A stretch of DNA of 5,146 nt from Candidatus Methanomethylophilaceae archaeon (GTDB lineage: Archaea; Thermoplasmatota; Thermoplasmata; Methanomassiliicoccales; Methanomethylophilaceae): assembly GCA_017455785.1 (NCBI GenBank), contig JAFSYZ010000207.1, positions 1 to 5,146 on the forward strand. Reading direction: 5' to 3'. This document shows, one piece after another, positions 4,203 to 5,146 of this stretch. The translations under genes were made by a program, and so were the position numbers. A model generated the notes under the pieces. That model had not been told where the DNA came from and searched no databases. It saw nothing but the letters and a program-made list of their open reading frames with translations. Position 1 is the first letter of the stretch. Every line of letters begins with the position of its first letter.

Positions 4203-5146
4203 ATGATTGCAATAGGAATGGATACCCACAAAGAGTTGTCATATGTGTATGCGTCAGCATCAGACCCGTCGGATGTGGACGACGTGATCTTTGCCGAAGA
4301 ATTCAATACAGAATTCAGAAGGCCTGTTACATCCGATGCCAAAGGATTGGGACAGATTTCATCATATCTTGAAGGCAGAGAGCATTGCATACTGATCGAG
4401 AATTCCAGCAAAGCGCACGACGTATTCTGGACTCTGACCGACCTTGGCTGTACAGTACTTGTCGCCAACGCTTCGGATCTATACAGAATAAACATGTCCG
4501 TGAAGAAGACGGATGCCCACGATGCATTGGAACTCGCAGCATATATGCGCCGCCGCATCAACGGTGAAAATGAGTTCTCTACCTGTCTGATGGTGGATTC
4601 GAAATGGATGAACCGCAGACAGATGTGCAGACTTTATTCTCTTGAATCCCAGGAGCTGTCGGATTGCAGAAGGAGACTTAGATCGTTCATGCTCCTCCGC
4701 GGAACTGTACTAGAAGGTTTTCCGAAGGATATATCGAATGAAAGATCCTTAAAACGTCTTGAAGAGTGTGCGGATAAATCCAGCAGGTTGCTGATCACAC
4801 GTTCGCGGCAATGCCGTGAACGTGTGAAAGAGAACCTTGCCTCGATAGTAGAGGAATTCGATGATGAACCTATGTACCAGCTTCTGAAATCTATACCCGG
4901 TTTCGGACCTGTCACATCCGCTTATTTCTCGTCACTTATAATCGATATAAATCGGTTTCCGAACGCAAACAGTTTTGCATCGTATTTCGGAATAGTACCG
5001 AAAAAAAGAGACTCGGCAGACTCCTCCCCGAATCTGGGGATAACAAGACGCGGCGATGATGTTGCCAGAAAAATGCTGTTCATGTCAACGATGGTACATG
5101 TTTCGAAGGATAAGGACAGATTATCCGCTATATCCCGCCAATACGA
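4203..5146 (+). CDS. IS110-family transposase (DEDD recombinase), C-terminus outside the window
   Basis: The frame is open for 314 codons from ATG 4203 to the window end without a stop. The N-terminal RuvC-like DEDD domain starts MIAIGMDTHKE and carries D7, E66 (in LIEN), and D104 and D107 (in KKTDAHDA). A long, charged, probably coiled-coil region follows (about 140-220). The C-terminal transposase domain begins at LLKSIPGFGPVTSAYFSSL (227-245) and continues with SFASYFGIVPKKRD (257-270), a Ser cluster (S271, S274, S275) where the family's nucleophilic serine lies, and GITRRGDDVARKML (279-292). All expected catalytic positions are present and no frameshift was seen, so it may be active. Members are usually about 320-420 residues, so only the end is missing. 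Serine assignment is by motif spacing. The enzyme would move the element with an element-encoded guide RNA. Confidence 0.9.
   Translation, partial: MIAIGMDTHKELSYVYASASDPSDVDDVIFAEEFNTEFRRPVTSDAKGLGQISSYLEGREHCILIENSSKAHDVFWTLTDLGCTVLVANASDLYRINMSVKKTDAHDALELAAYMRRRINGENEFSTCLMVDSKWMNRRQMCRLYSLESQELSDCRRRLRSFMLLRGTVLEGFPKDISNERSLKRLEECADKSSRLLITRSRQCRERVKENLASIVEEFDDEPMYQLLKSIPGFGPVTSAYFSSLIIDINRFPNANSFASYFGIVPKKRDSADSSPNLGITRRGDDVARKMLFMSTMVHVSKDKDRLSAISRQY

Larger units (their letters stand above)
4067..5146 (+). mobile_element. IS110-family insertion sequence, left part (right end outside the window)
   Basis: An IS110-type transposase gene is preceded by a structured non-coding segment and abuts a truncated host gene. 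IS110 elements typically lack terminal inverted repeats and insert at short core dinucleotides, so the edge cannot be fixed by repeats. The left edge given here (CT at 4067-4068) is inferred from where ATP-grasp similarity fades and from a seven-base match between the following sequence and the leader RNA. It could be off by tens of bases. No right end or flanking duplication can be checked. Confidence 0.6.

Noticed and set aside
1..5146. CRISPR array or other tandem repeats.
   Set aside because: No regularly spaced repeats were seen anywhere in the window.

Overview
The window looks archaeal. It has an eL18-uL13-uS9-RpoN gene string, which exists only in archaea in this form. The ribosome binding sites match the archaeal 16S tail (AGGTGAT), there are TATA-like boxes at archaeal spacing, and a tRNA-Pro(GGG) carries an encoded CCA. 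The protein sequences and moderate base composition suggest a Thermoplasmata-class methanogen such as Methanomassiliicoccales. That placement is recognition from memory, not a search result.

Layout: (1) Positions 1-99, minus strand, hold the first 33 codons of an AP-endonuclease (endonuclease IV-like TIM-barrel) gene, read out of the window. (2) Positions 100-377 are a divergent intergenic region with promoter-like boxes and a pair of competing hairpins. (3) Positions 378-1782 are a tight operon for ribosomal proteins eL18, uL13 and uS9 and RNA polymerase subunit N, followed by tRNA-Pro(GGG) at 1827-1902. At each of the three junctions the last Arg codon plus stop (AGG TGA) of one gene is also the Shine-Dalgarno of the next. 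(4) Positions 1903-2156 are an AT-rich regulatory region with a candidate terminator and an 18-bp palindrome beside a TATA-like box. (5) Positions 2157-3809 are an amtB-glnK ammonium-uptake operon closed by a strong hairpin/T-run terminator. (6) From about 3944 an ATP-grasp-like gene starts and is cut off after roughly 45 codons by the left end of an IS110-family element. The transposase gene (4203 onward) runs out of the window.

How the genes work together: the first block is constitutive translation and transcription machinery. The second is a nitrogen-scavenging module in which the PII protein GlnK would gate the AmtB ammonium channel. This GlnK has an unusual T-loop. The last block is a mobile-element scar. 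The most notable non-coding feature is the leader of the IS110 transposase at 4074-4184. It can fold into a hairpin followed by a long stem with an asymmetric internal loop and an apical hairpin, which resembles the guide-bearing loops of IS110 bridge RNAs. The fold was worked out by eye and is a hypothesis.
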